A DNA stretch of 64,000 bases. It comes from an uncultured Alphaproteobacteria bacterium. Its GTDB lineage: Bacteria > Pseudomonadota > Alphaproteobacteria > Rs-D84. The DNA is taken from contig CAJOGD010000004.1 in NCBI GenBank assembly GCA_905233975.1, forward strand, positions 124,001-188,000, given 5' to 3'. The notes below the pieces were generated by a model. It did no database searches. It saw only the letters and a program-made list of their open reading frames with translations, and was not told where the DNA came from. How positions within the stretch are numbered: the stretch's first letter is position 1; the number at the start of each line of letters is the position of its first letter. The translations under genes were made by a program, and so were the position numbers. Shown in pieces: positions 50,617-58,439 of the stretch.

Positions 50617-51003
50617 ATGTATGATTCTAATAATGTTTTTGCAAAAATTATTCGTGGGGAAATTCCGTCCAAAAAAGTCGTTGAAAACGAATACGCGGTA
50701 TCTTTTTACGACGTGAACCCGATGTGTGAAAAGCATGTGTTGGTTATACCAAAGGGCGAATATGAAAATATTCTTGATTTCGCGCGCCGCGCGTCGGCGG
50801 CGGAGCAGGCGGGTTTCTGGGATTGCTTTGTTAAAACCGCGGACGCAATCGGCGTTAGCGGTGAATTTAATGTGTTCGCAAATGCGGGACTGTCCGCACC
50901 GTTGTTTAATCAAAGCGTGTTTCATTTTCATTTGCACTTGCTTGCCGGGGAAAAGACGGATGCGTGTTTGGAAATTATGAAAGATATGCTATGCCAAAAG
51001 TAA
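50617..51003 (+). CDS. HIT-family nucleotide hydrolase or transferase
   Basis: 128 residues. HIT proteins act on nucleotide phosphoramidates and similar alpha-phosphate substrates. The N-terminus NVFAKIIRGEIPSKKVVENEYAVSFYDVNP is typical, as is the start of the fold KHVLVIPKGEY. The histidine triad is FHFHLHLLAGE near residue 105. AAAGGGG precedes the ATG. Its end overlaps the next gene by 13 bp. Confidence 0.93.
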   Translation: MYDSNNVFAKIIRGEIPSKKVVENEYAVSFYDVNPMCEKHVLVIPKGEYENILDFARRASAAEQAGFWDCFVKTADAIGVSGEFNVFANAGLSAPLFNQSVFHFHLHLLAGEKTDACLEIMKDMLCQK

Positions 51004-51212
51004 ACCTGCGTGTCATTCCGCGCGCGCGACAGAATAAAATTACCACCGATGCAGATGGGACGATTCGTGTGCATATAACCGCCGCGCCGGTTGACGGTGC
51101 GGCGAATGACGCGGTTATTCGCGCACTGGCCGAACACTTTCATGTGCCGAAATCACAGATTAAAATTATTCGTGGTGAAACATCGCGCAACAAGGTTGTT
51201 GAATTGCCTTAA
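50991..51212 (+). CDS. YggU/DUF167 family protein
   Basis: 73 residues from the ATG at 50991 (MPKVNLRVIPRARQNKIT), 27 bp after the track start, which fits the family and lies inside the HIT gene end. Typical segments are IRVHITAAPVDGAANDAVIRALAEHF and VPKSQIKIIRGETSRNKVVEL. The family is widely conserved; its function is unknown. Its stop overlaps the convergent LOG gene by a few bases. Confidence 0.92.
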   Translation: MPKVNLRVIPRARQNKITTDADGTIRVHITAAPVDGAANDAVIRALAEHFHVPKSQIKIIRGETSRNKVVELP

Positions 51213-51766
51213 GGGCGATATTTCAAAACCGCGTCCATAAGTTCGTTTGGTGTGCCACAGATATTGACCTTGTAATCGTCCAGTGTTTCAATAAATTTAT
51301 TGTTTAACATATCGACAATCAAATTATGGAACGATGCCCAAAATCGGCAAGTATTCAAAAAGAATATCGGTTTGGATGTTTCGCCAATTTGCTGCATGGT
51401 TAAAATATCCGTCACCTCGTTCAGCGTCCCAATGCCACCGGGCAGTATGATAAAGGCGTCGGACAGTTCGAACATCTTTTGTTTTCTTTCGTTCACGCCC
51501 TCTACAATTTCAACGTTTATTTTTTTATGGACGGGTTCTTGGAGTGCGATAACATGCTCGGTTGAAATGCCGGTCACGTGCGCGCCGTTTTTAAGTGCGG
51601 CACTGGCCACCGTACCCATCAGCCCGACATTTCCGCCACCAAACACCATGTTAAGGCCATTTTTGGCGATAAGTTCGCCCATCAAATCTGCATCGTGCAT
51701 AAATTCAGGATATAATCCAAATGTATGACTGCAATAAACCGCAACAGTTTTTATTTTGTTCTTCAT
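51209..51766 (-). CDS. LOG family protein (TIGR00730 type)
   Basis: 185 residues. Rossmann-like fold with MVFGGGNVGLMGTVASAAL and the signature PGGIGTLNEVTDILTMQQIG; the conserved Arg-Lys pair occurs in NERKQKMFELSDAF. Members cleave nucleoside 5'-monophosphates to base and ribose 5-phosphate, and plant-associated ones make cytokinins; in other bacteria the physiological substrate is uncertain. AAAGGGAAAAAG precedes the ATG. Convergent with YggU, divergent from tilS. Confidence 0.92.
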   Translation of the reverse strand: MKNKIKTVAVYCSHTFGLYPEFMHDADLMGELIAKNGLNMVFGGGNVGLMGTVASAALKNGAHVTGISTEHVIALQEPVHKKINVEIVEGVNERKQKMFELSDAFIILPGGIGTLNEVTDILTMQQIGETSKPIFFLNTCRFWASFHNLIVDMLNNKFIETLDDYKVNICGTPNELMDAVLKYRP

Positions 51767-51805
51767 GTCTTTTTCCCTTTATTTTTCGGAATTATAGCAT
51801 AGAAT

Positions 51806-52801
51806 ATGGCGGTTATGAATAAAAATTTTGTCGATTTTATGGGAAAATATGCGGGGCGAAAAATCGCCGTCGGCGTCAGTGGTGGGGTTGATTCGGTCGC
51901 GCTGCTGCATTGGTTGTCGGAAATTGCGCCGGGCGATATTGTGTGCCTGCATGTGAATCATGGACTGCGCGCCGCCGCGGAAATCGAAACGCAATATGTT
52001 CGGGATTTATGCAAAAAATTGAATGTTCCATGTCATGTTTTCTATTGGAACGGGGAAAAGCCGGAAACCGGTGTCGAAGATGCGGCGCGTCTTGCGCGGT
52101 ACAAAATGATGACGGATTTTTGTCATGAAAATGGAATTGAATATATCGCCACCGCGCACCAGGCGGACGATCAAATCGAAACTTTTTTGATGAACCTTGG
52201 GCGGGGCAGTGGGGTTTATGGCCTGGCCGCGATGCGGGGTGAAGGTTTGATGAATGGGATAAAAATTATTCGGCCGTTGCTTGGCGTGTTTCGGCGGGAA
52301 CTGCGTGAGTATTGCGATTCGCGCGGCATTAAATATTTTTCCGATGAAATGAATGATGACCCGCACTATACGCGTGTTCGCATTCGGCAAAATCGACATT
52401 TGTTATCCGAAAAACTTGGGATTCCCGATGAACGCATTTTGACCGCGATTCAGAACCTTGGGCGCGTGCGCGGCGAACGGGAATTAAACCTGGGTGCGTT
52501 GGTGCGGCGTGTGGTGCGCGGAAACCGGGCGGTGTTTGATGAAACTTTTCTGTTTGACCTGGGCGATGATATTAGGCTAAAGTTTATCGGGACGATTATT
52601 CGTCGAATTGGGGGGGACAGGTATTTGCCACGATTAAACTCGCTGATTCAGGCAGAATCGATGTTGCGTGCGGATTGCAAGTTCACACTGGGACATTGTA
52701 CTGTGCGGCGTTTCAATGGGGCGATTATGATTGTTCCCGAAGGTGAAAAAACAAGTTTTAGGAAAAAACATGGAAAAAAATATATTCAAAAATTCAAGTA
52801 A
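51806..52801 (+). CDS. tilS: tRNA(Ile)-lysidine synthetase
   Basis: 331 residues. It makes lysidine at C34 of tRNA-Ile(CAU). PP-loop: IAVGVSGGVDSVALLHWLSE at residues about 18-37; also CLHVNHGLRAAAEIE, EDAARLARYKMM, TAHQADDQIETFLMNLGRGSG, and PLLGVFRRELREYCDSRGIKYFSDEMNDDPHYTRVRIR. The C-terminal domains are reduced, as in short alphaproteobacterial forms. No ribosome-binding site precedes the ATG; a possible -10 (TATAGC) ends 7 nt before it. It overlaps the ftsH start by 32 bp. Confidence 0.94.
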   Translation: MAVMNKNFVDFMGKYAGRKIAVGVSGGVDSVALLHWLSEIAPGDIVCLHVNHGLRAAAEIETQYVRDLCKKLNVPCHVFYWNGEKPETGVEDAARLARYKMMTDFCHENGIEYIATAHQADDQIETFLMNLGRGSGVYGLAAMRGEGLMNGIKIIRPLLGVFRRELREYCDSRGIKYFSDEMNDDPHYTRVRIRQNRHLLSEKLGIPDERILTAIQNLGRVRGERELNLGALVRRVVRGNRAVFDETFLFDLGDDIRLKFIGTIIRRIGGDRYLPRLNSLIQAESMLRADCKFTLGHCTVRRFNGAIMIVPEGEKTSFRKKHGKKYIQKFK

Positions 52802-54653
52802 ATCTCGCTTTGGCGCCTCTACGATTTTCTTTGGGGTTTTTATCGCGCTGTTTTTGGCGGTGGTTGTGAATTCGTTTGTATCCGAAAGGGGAACGGGAAC
52901 GGTCGTGCGGGCCGAACCGGTGGAACTGTCTTTTTCTGATGTGTTGCGGCGCGCGGACGAAATTCAAACTATGCGGGTGCGTGGCGATACGGCGACGGGG
53001 AAACTTTCCGACGGCACAGAATATCGCGCGACGGTTGCGTATAGCCCCGAAATGCTTGAAAAATTTGCCGACCGCGGGACGGCGGTTTCGATTGACACGT
53101 CCAAGGGTTGGGTTGACTACCTTGGGGTATGGGTGCCGATTATTATGGGCGTTTTGTTTATATGGTGGCTGTTCCGCGGAATGCGTAGTGGCGGTGGATT
53201 GGGACGGGCCCTGGTTGGGCAAAATCCGACCAAGGTCATAACCGGAAAGCCAAAGACCACGTTCAAAGATGTCGCCGGAATCGATTCGGAAAAACAGGAA
53301 TTGGCCGAAGTTGTAGATTTCCTGCGCGATAAATCGAAATTTGCGGCTGTTGGTGCGCGTGTGCCGCGTGGCGTGTTGCTTTCGGGCGAACCGGGGACGG
53401 GGAAAACGTTGCTTGCGCGGGCGATTGCGGGCGAAGCGAACGTTCCGTTCTTTGCCGCATCGGGCAGTGATTTTTCCGGTATTATCGTCGGCCTTGGGGT
53501 GGCGAAAATCAAAGATATTTTTGAAATGGCAAAGCGAAATGCGCCATGTTTGCTGTTTATCGATGAAATCGATGCGATTGGTCAACGGCGCAGTCAGAAT
53601 TCGTTTAATGACCAAGATCGCGAACAGACGTTGAATCAGTTGCTGATTGAAATGGACGGGTTTTCTAATGAAACCGGAATTATTGTTATCGGTGCAACGA
53701 ATCGGCCTGATATGTTGGACCCCGCGTTGTTGCGTCCGGGTCGTTTTGATCGCCAGGTTCATATTGACTTGCCGGATATGGCGGGCCGCGAAGAAATTTT
53801 GAAATTGCATGCGAAAAAAATCAAAATGCACGAAGATGTTGACCTTGGGAAACTTGCGCGCGGAACGACGGGACTTTCGGGCGCGGATCTTGAAAATTTA
53901 TTGAACGAGGCCGCATTGCATGCCGTTCGTTCGGGACGTAAATTGGTTGCGGGCGAAGATATAGAAGAGGCACGCGATAAATCGCTGATGGGTCCGCGCA
54001 AGGTTCGTAAAATGCGCCCCGAAGATATTAAAATGACCGCCTATCACGAGGCCGGACATGCGTTCGCCAGTACCGCGTTCGCCGGGCTTGCCGACCCGAT
54101 ACACAAGGCGACGATTGTCCCACGCGGTCGGGCATTGGGCATGGTGCAACATTTGCCGATTGATGACAAGGTTTCAATGAGTTTGGCCGAAATAAAGGCG
54201 GACTTGGTAATTGACCTTGCGGGGCGTGCGTCCGAAGAGGTTTTCTTTGGCGCGGATAAAATCACAACCGGGGCCGAGGCGGATATTGCGGTTGCAACGC
54301 AGTTGGCGCGCCGTTCGATAACGACGGCCGGAATGTCGAATAAGATTGGCATGGTTGCGATTAACCAGGTTCAAACCTTTGGTTCGCGTGTGCCACTCGA
54401 GGCCGCGTCTGAAAAGACCGCGGAATTGGTTGATGCGGAAATAAAATCTTGGATTGATGCGGCGCATGCCGATGCGGTTAAAATCATTACCCGAAACAAG
54501 GCGACCGTTGAAAAGTTGGCGAATGAATTACTGCGTCGCGAAACATTGACCGGTGATGAAATTATGGAAATTGTTTCCGGCAAGAAAACCGCAAAGAAAG
54601 TTGCGGCGAAAAAGATCGCAAAACCCAAAAAGGCGCGTGTTGCAAAAAAATAA
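52770..54653 (+). CDS. ftsH: ATP-dependent zinc metalloprotease FtsH
   Basis: 627 residues from the ATG at 52770 (MEKNIFKNSSKSRFG), chosen over the track start for TTTAGGAAAAAAC just before it. Two membrane helices (about 18-40 and 112-132) flank a periplasmic domain of about 70 residues. AAA module: LLSGEPGTGKTLLARAIAGEA, LLFIDEIDAIGQRR, and SRH region IGATNRPDMLDPALLRPGRFDRQV. Peptidase: zinc site AYHEAGHAFAS with the distant Asp in TTGAEADIAVATQLAR. It degrades membrane proteins and regulators such as LpxC or sigma-32. The tail is Lys/Ala-rich (KKTAKKVAAKKIAKPKK). tilS-ftsH adjacency is common in bacteria. Confidence 0.97.
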   Translation: MEKNIFKNSSKSRFGASTIFFGVFIALFLAVVVNSFVSERGTGTVVRAEPVELSFSDVLRRADEIQTMRVRGDTATGKLSDGTEYRATVAYSPEMLEKFADRGTAVSIDTSKGWVDYLGVWVPIIMGVLFIWWLFRGMRSGGGLGRALVGQNPTKVITGKPKTTFKDVAGIDSEKQELAEVVDFLRDKSKFAAVGARVPRGVLLSGEPGTGKTLLARAIAGEANVPFFAASGSDFSGIIVGLGVAKIKDIFEMAKRNAPCLLFIDEIDAIGQRRSQNSFNDQDREQTLNQLLIEMDGFSNETGIIVIGATNRPDMLDPALLRPGRFDRQVHIDLPDMAGREEILKLHAKKIKMHEDVDLGKLARGTTGLSGADLENLLNEAALHAVRSGRKLVAGEDIEEARDKSLMGPRKVRKMRPEDIKMTAYHEAGHAFASTAFAGLADPIHKATIVPRGRALGMVQHLPIDDKVSMSLAEIKADLVIDLAGRASEEVFFGADKITTGAEADIAVATQLARRSITTAGMSNKIGMVAINQVQTFGSRVPLEAASEKTAELVDAEIKSWIDAAHADAVKIITRNKATVEKLANELLRRETLTGDEIMEIVSGKKTAKKVAAKKIAKPKKARVAKK

Positions 54654-55266
54654 ATTTGAAATTTTGCAGATGCCGCCGGTGAACACAAATTCTGTGTTGG
54701 TGACGTCGGGTGCGGACGCGGTGATTTTTGATGCGTGGGGGCGCGCGGACGATTGGCAAAAATTATTGGATTCGCGGAAATTGAAATTGCGGGCGATTTA
54801 TGCGACACATGGACACAGTGACCATATTTCTGCGGCCCCTGAACTTGCACAACGGTATAATGTTCCATGGTATATGAATTTGCGGGATTTACCATTGGTC
54901 CCGTTGGGTAATCAGATTTTGGATTTTTGGGAATTGCCGCGGATTGCCGATGATTTTGTGCGGCCGACCGATTTGCGCGCGGGGCGGGTAAAGATTTTGG
55001 ACAATATAGACATGGAAATTATCGCGGCGCCGGGGCATTCGGCGGGTGGCGTTATGTTTTACTTTCCGGAATATAAAATTCTGCTCAGTGGCGATACAAT
55101 CTTTCATGACGGGGTTGGACGAACCGATTTGCCGGGCGGCAACGCCGATGATTTACAGAAAACGATTTCCGAATTGGTTGCGCGAAATTTGCCCGACGAT
55201 ACATACGTTGTCCATGGCCATGGCACCGATTCCATTATGCGCGATGTAGAGGCTAAATTTTATTAG
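54637..55266 (+). CDS. Metallo-beta-lactamase fold hydrolase, glyoxalase II-like
   Basis: 209 residues from the GTG at 54637 inside the end of ftsH, which has AAAAGG at the right distance; TTG 54640 is an alternative and ATG 54670 would cut the first strand. The track start 54553 lies deep in ftsH. The metal-binding motif THGHSDHISAAPEL and later His/Asp residues (GHSAGGVMF, LSGDTIFHDGVGRTDLPGG, VVHGHGTDS) match hydroxyacylglutathione hydrolase-like MBL proteins. The exact thioester substrate is not predictable. Confidence 0.88.
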   Translation: MLQKNKFEILQMPPVNTNSVLVTSGADAVIFDAWGRADDWQKLLDSRKLKLRAIYATHGHSDHISAAPELAQRYNVPWYMNLRDLPLVPLGNQILDFWELPRIADDFVRPTDLRAGRVKILDNIDMEIIAAPGHSAGGVMFYFPEYKILLSGDTIFHDGVGRTDLPGGNADDLQKTISELVARNLPDDTYVVHGHGTDSIMRDVEAKFY

Positions 55267-55269
55267 TTG

Positions 55270-55297
55270 TTGACACGACAATAATTTGTGTTATTCT
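55270..55297 (+). promoter_or_regulatory. Promoter of the ACP-like fusion gene
   Basis: TTGACA, 16-bp spacer, TATTCT, about 30 bp before the ATG. Confidence 0.55.
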
Positions 55298-55326
55298 TCC
55301 CGGTTGTAACAAAAAAGGAATAAAAA

Positions 55327-55989
55327 ATGACACCCAAAATAACACCCCAAGCCGAAGTTGATAAGGTTAAACGTTCTGTTGACGTATATAATGCAATTAG
55401 ACAGTATTTTGTGGAAGAATGGGGGGCAAAGCTCGAAGATATAACATTAGAGACCCCTTTGATCAATATTGTGGGCAAAGCCTCGGAAGATAAACTCTAT
55501 TTCGAGTCGGTTATTCAGCAAGAGTTTGGAATTAATATTGCGGATAAGGCCAAAATTTGCACAGTTGGTAATTTGATAGATTTTATAGTGAATGAGACGA
55601 ACAAATTAACGTATTACTTAGTCGCCAAAAGTGTTGTTGCAGGTCAGGGACCGAAATACGAGGGGCCCGCAACGCAGGTGACTTTGGGGTCCTTGTCCGG
55701 TTCTGAAATACAAGGGTTATTACGCTTACTCCTGCCGTTAATAAATGGTCAGCATGATTGTAAATTTACGCTGAAGTGTGGCAATAAAACGATTTTGCCC
55801 CAAGATCCGAATGGGAAAGCGGCCCATGATTCGGTGCCACATGATGTAATTCGAATTGGTGTTCGGCGCGGAAACAATGGTGCATGTGGCGTAACAAGTT
55901 CACAGTCCTGTCCGGCTTATATGGCAGCTGGGCTTTGTCCACTATTTAAGAATGTGATAAATGATAAGTTGCTTGGAATGAACAAATAA
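55327..55989 (+). CDS. ACP-like domain fused to a Cys-containing C-terminal domain
   Basis: 220 residues. Residues about 18-92 have the pattern of an acyl carrier protein: VYNAIRQYFVEEWGAKLEDITLETPLINI, then the site where ACP has (G)ADSL reads VGKASEDKL, then FESVIQQEFGINIADKAKICTVGNLIDFIV. A Ser is present at about the phosphopantetheine position but the preceding Asp is Ala, so modification is doubtful. Residues about 120-220 are unrecognised: a Leu-rich helix, CKFTLKCGNKTIL, VIRIGVRRGNNGACGVTSSQSCPAYMAAGLCP, with five Cys. No signal peptide. Own promoter, ribosome-binding site AAAAAGGAAT, and terminator. No fatty-acid or polyketide genes nearby. Function unknown. Confidence 0.78.
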   Translation: MTPKITPQAEVDKVKRSVDVYNAIRQYFVEEWGAKLEDITLETPLINIVGKASEDKLYFESVIQQEFGINIADKAKICTVGNLIDFIVNETNKLTYYLVAKSVVAGQGPKYEGPATQVTLGSLSGSEIQGLLRLLLPLINGQHDCKFTLKCGNKTILPQDPNGKAAHDSVPHDVIRIGVRRGNNGACGVTSSQSCPAYMAAGLCPLFKNVINDKLLGMNK

Positions 55990-55993
55990 CCCC

Positions 55994-56019
55994 AAACCCC
56001 GAAATTGTTTCGGGGTTTT
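55994..56019 (+). terminator. Terminator of the ACP-like fusion gene
   Basis: AAACCCCGAAA-TTG-TTTCGGGGTTTT. It abuts the convergent prmC stop and may serve both strands. Confidence 0.88.
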
Positions 56020-56782
56020 AAATTGTGAAAACCAGCACGCGCACGATGCCGGAAAGGTCTTTATTGGCGCGGACGAATTTCCAACCGGCGGATTCAAAAA
56101 TTTTTCGCACCGATACTTCGCCGCCGGCGCCGATTTCGACATAAAGTCGTCCGCCGTCCGCAATCCAATTCTTGGCATTTGTTGCGATTTGTTCGTATGC
56201 CGCCATGCCGCGGTTTTTTGCATAAAGGGCTATTTGAGGGTCGTGTTTGGCGGCCGCATCCACGCGCGGGTCACCAATTGCGATATACGGTGGATTCGAT
56301 ACGATAATATCAAATTTTTGTCGTGTGAGTCGCGGGTTCGCAAATGAACCATGTTTAATTCTTATCCGGTCGCGCAGATTCAGACTTTTTATATTTCGGC
56401 GTGCAACGCGCAATGCGCCACGTGATACATCGATCGCCACGCCGGTTGCCGAATCGATATTTTTTGCGATGGTCGCAATTATGCACCCGGTTCCCGTTCC
56501 CAAATCCAAAATCTTTGGCGCGGTAAATTTGTCCGACAAAACGGATTCAACCAATGTTTCGGTATCGGGGCGCGGATCCAATGTTTTGCGGTTCGTATAG
56601 AATTCCAAACCATAAAACCATTTTTTGTGAATTATCTTTGCGACGGGCACGCCGCGGCGCAACCGACGCGCGATTATGTGTGCGCGAAACCACGAAATCT
56701 TTGGCAAATTGTCCGTAATAATCCGCGCCGCACGAATTCCGCCGGCGTCTTTCAAAAGTTCAAAGGCTTGATTTATTGTCAT
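56018..56782 (-). CDS. prmC: Peptide chain release factor N5-glutamine methyltransferase
   Basis: 254 residues. PrmC methylates the Gln of the GGQ loop of RF1/RF2. SAM-binding ILDLGTGTGCIIATIA near residue 95 and the catalytic FDIIVSNPPYIAIGDPRVD near 165 are canonical; RPDTETLVE precedes them. The N-terminal helical domain is short. Its first codons overlap the promoter of the divergent M23 gene. prfA is not adjacent here. Confidence 0.95.
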   Translation of the reverse strand: MTINQAFELLKDAGGIRAARIITDNLPKISWFRAHIIARRLRRGVPVAKIIHKKWFYGLEFYTNRKTLDPRPDTETLVESVLSDKFTAPKILDLGTGTGCIIATIAKNIDSATGVAIDVSRGALRVARRNIKSLNLRDRIRIKHGSFANPRLTRQKFDIIVSNPPYIAIGDPRVDAAAKHDPQIALYAKNRGMAAYEQIATNAKNWIADGGRLYVEIGAGGEVSVRKIFESAGWKFVRANKDLSGIVRVLVFTI

Positions 56783-56796
56783 AAAACTATTATAAT
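56768..56796 (+). promoter_or_regulatory. Promoter of the M23 peptidase gene, leaderless
   Basis: TTGATT, 17-bp spacer, perfect TATAAT, ending 7 nt before the ATG at 56804. It fixes the start of the gene and overlaps the 5' end of prmC. Confidence 0.7.
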
Positions 56797-56803
56797 GGAC
56801 GCC

Positions 56804-58105
56804 ATGGAAAAAGCAAAAAATATTATAACTTCTGGGAAGTTTGTCCGCGCGGTTTTATGGATTGCGGGGATTTTTGCCGCGATTGCGATTGCGGTTGTTT
56901 TATGGTCGGTTTTACGTGGGCGGGCGCCAAATGGCACACCGGTAACGGCGGATTTTGTGACGGAATCTGTGGCGCCGGCGGATAACAAGACGACGATTAT
57001 AAATGTGGCGGCCGGCGATACGCTTTCGAAGATTTTATCGGCCAATGGTGTCGGTGGCAAAGATATAAATTCTATTGCTGGCGTTTTAAAGGCCAAGGCG
57101 GGTATAACGGGCCTGCGCGCGGACAAGGATAAAATTGAAATCGTGCGCGATGGTGGGCCTGATACACCAATAACAAAAATTGTCGTGCTGCCGGGGCCAT
57201 GGCGGCGGGTGGAATTGACCTGTGACGATGCGGGTGTGTGGAATTGCAACGCGGTCGATATTGAACGCGACACGCGCCTGGTCTATCGCCAAGGGGAAAT
57301 TTTGGACGGCGATAGTTTTTACCTGGCCGGAATGCGGGCGAATATTCCGGCGGGGATTTTGGCGGACGTCTATGATTTGTTGGCATTTGAAATGGACTTT
57401 GAACGCGATGTGCGCGCGGGACAAAAATTTTCAGTGCTGTATGAAGAAAATTATCATGACAATGTGAAAATTGATAATGGCGCGGTGTCGGTTGTTTCTT
57501 TTGATGCGTTGCGCGGAAATGTAAAAATGTACCGGTTTAAAAAGTCCGATAAAACGGTTGGATACTATGACCCGAACGGGAATGGCGCGATTAAATCACT
57601 GAAGCGCACGCCGATTAATAATGCGAAAGTGACAAGTAGTTTTTCAACGCGGCGCAAGCACCCCGTTTTGGGCTTTACGCGGGCGCACAAAGGGGTTGAT
57701 TTCCGCGCACCAACCGGAACGCCGATTCCGTCCGCCGGGGCGGGGCGCGTTGTCGCACGTGGATATAATCGCGGGCATGGGAATTTTGTGCGGATTCGCC
57801 ATAATGGTTCGTTTGAAACCCTGTATGCGCATATGTCAAAGTTTGCGAAAAATGTAAAGGTTGGCACAACGGTAAAGCAGGGCCAGATTATCGGCTATTC
57901 CGGATCAACGGGACTTTCAACCGGGCCGCATTTGCACTATGAAATTATCAAGGACGGCAAGCATGTGAATCCGATGACCGTTAAATTGCCGGCGATAAAT
58001 AACCTGGACGCGGAAAATAAAAAGAAATTTTTGGAATATCGTGCAATCTTGGACAAGGCGATAGAAGGTTTGGAAAATAATCCGGCCGGGTTTATTCAAA
58101 TGTGA
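56804..58105 (+). CDS. M23 peptidoglycan endopeptidase, membrane-anchored
   Basis: 433 residues from the ATG at 56804; the track start is inside prmC and upstream of the promoter. One membrane helix near 18-40 (AVLWIAGIFAAIAIAVVLWSVL). Residues about 65-130 resemble a LysM/OapA-type segment (VAAGDTLSKILSANGVGGKDINSI). The M23 domain near 285-385 is intact: zinc ligands in RAHKGVDFRAPTGTPI and PHLHYEIIKDGKHVNP, with ETLYAHMSKF and KQGQIIGYSGSTGLSTG between. It should cut peptide cross-bridges of peptidoglycan in the periplasm (MepM-like). cutA follows 16 bp later. Confidence 0.92.
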   Translation: MEKAKNIITSGKFVRAVLWIAGIFAAIAIAVVLWSVLRGRAPNGTPVTADFVTESVAPADNKTTIINVAAGDTLSKILSANGVGGKDINSIAGVLKAKAGITGLRADKDKIEIVRDGGPDTPITKIVVLPGPWRRVELTCDDAGVWNCNAVDIERDTRLVYRQGEILDGDSFYLAGMRANIPAGILADVYDLLAFEMDFERDVRAGQKFSVLYEENYHDNVKIDNGAVSVVSFDALRGNVKMYRFKKSDKTVGYYDPNGNGAIKSLKRTPINNAKVTSSFSTRRKHPVLGFTRAHKGVDFRAPTGTPIPSAGAGRVVARGYNRGHGNFVRIRHNGSFETLYAHMSKFAKNVKVGTTVKQGQIIGYSGSTGLSTGPHLHYEIIKDGKHVNPMTVKLPAINNLDAENKKKFLEYRAILDKAIEGLENNPAGFIQM

Positions 58106-58121
58106 TTTTATGGGGACAATT

Positions 58122-58439
58122 ATGGATAAATACTTGTTAATTCAAACCACCACAGCTAATGATGAATGGTCGACGAAGCTGATAAATGTGCTGTTGGAAA
58201 ATAGATTGTCGGCGGATGTTCAGGTGTCGTCAATTGATTCGCATTATTGGTGGAAAGGCAAGGTTAATAATAAAACCGAAAGTTTATTGAGTATAAAAAC
58301 GCGGGCGGATTTGTTTGACAAGGTGATGGCGGCAATCAAAGAATGTTCTGAATATGAAGTGCCGCAAATAATCGCAACGCCGATTATCGCGGGCAGTTCG
58401 GATTATTTGGATTGGATAAAAGAAAATACGGTATGTTGA
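58122..58439 (+). CDS. cutA: CutA1-family divalent ion tolerance protein
   Basis: 105 residues from the ATG at 58122 (MDKYLLIQTTTANDEWSTKL), with TGGGGAC before it; the track ATG at 58110 is 12 bp upstream and less well placed. CutA features: an N-terminal beta strand, LINVLLENRLSADVQVSSIDSHYWWKGKV, ESLLSIKTRADLFDKVMAAIKECSEYEVPQIIATPI. It is a small trimeric cytosolic protein of uncertain role, historically linked to copper. Its end directly abuts polA on the other strand. Confidence 0.92.
   Translation: MDKYLLIQTTTANDEWSTKLINVLLENRLSADVQVSSIDSHYWWKGKVNNKTESLLSIKTRADLFDKVMAAIKECSEYEVPQIIATPIIAGSSDYLDWIKENTVC

Noticed and set aside
52731-52769. Upstream start of the ftsH ORF
   Set aside because: The ATG at 52770 has AGGAAAAA at the right distance and gives a normal FtsH N-terminus; the upstream codons lie within the tilS end.
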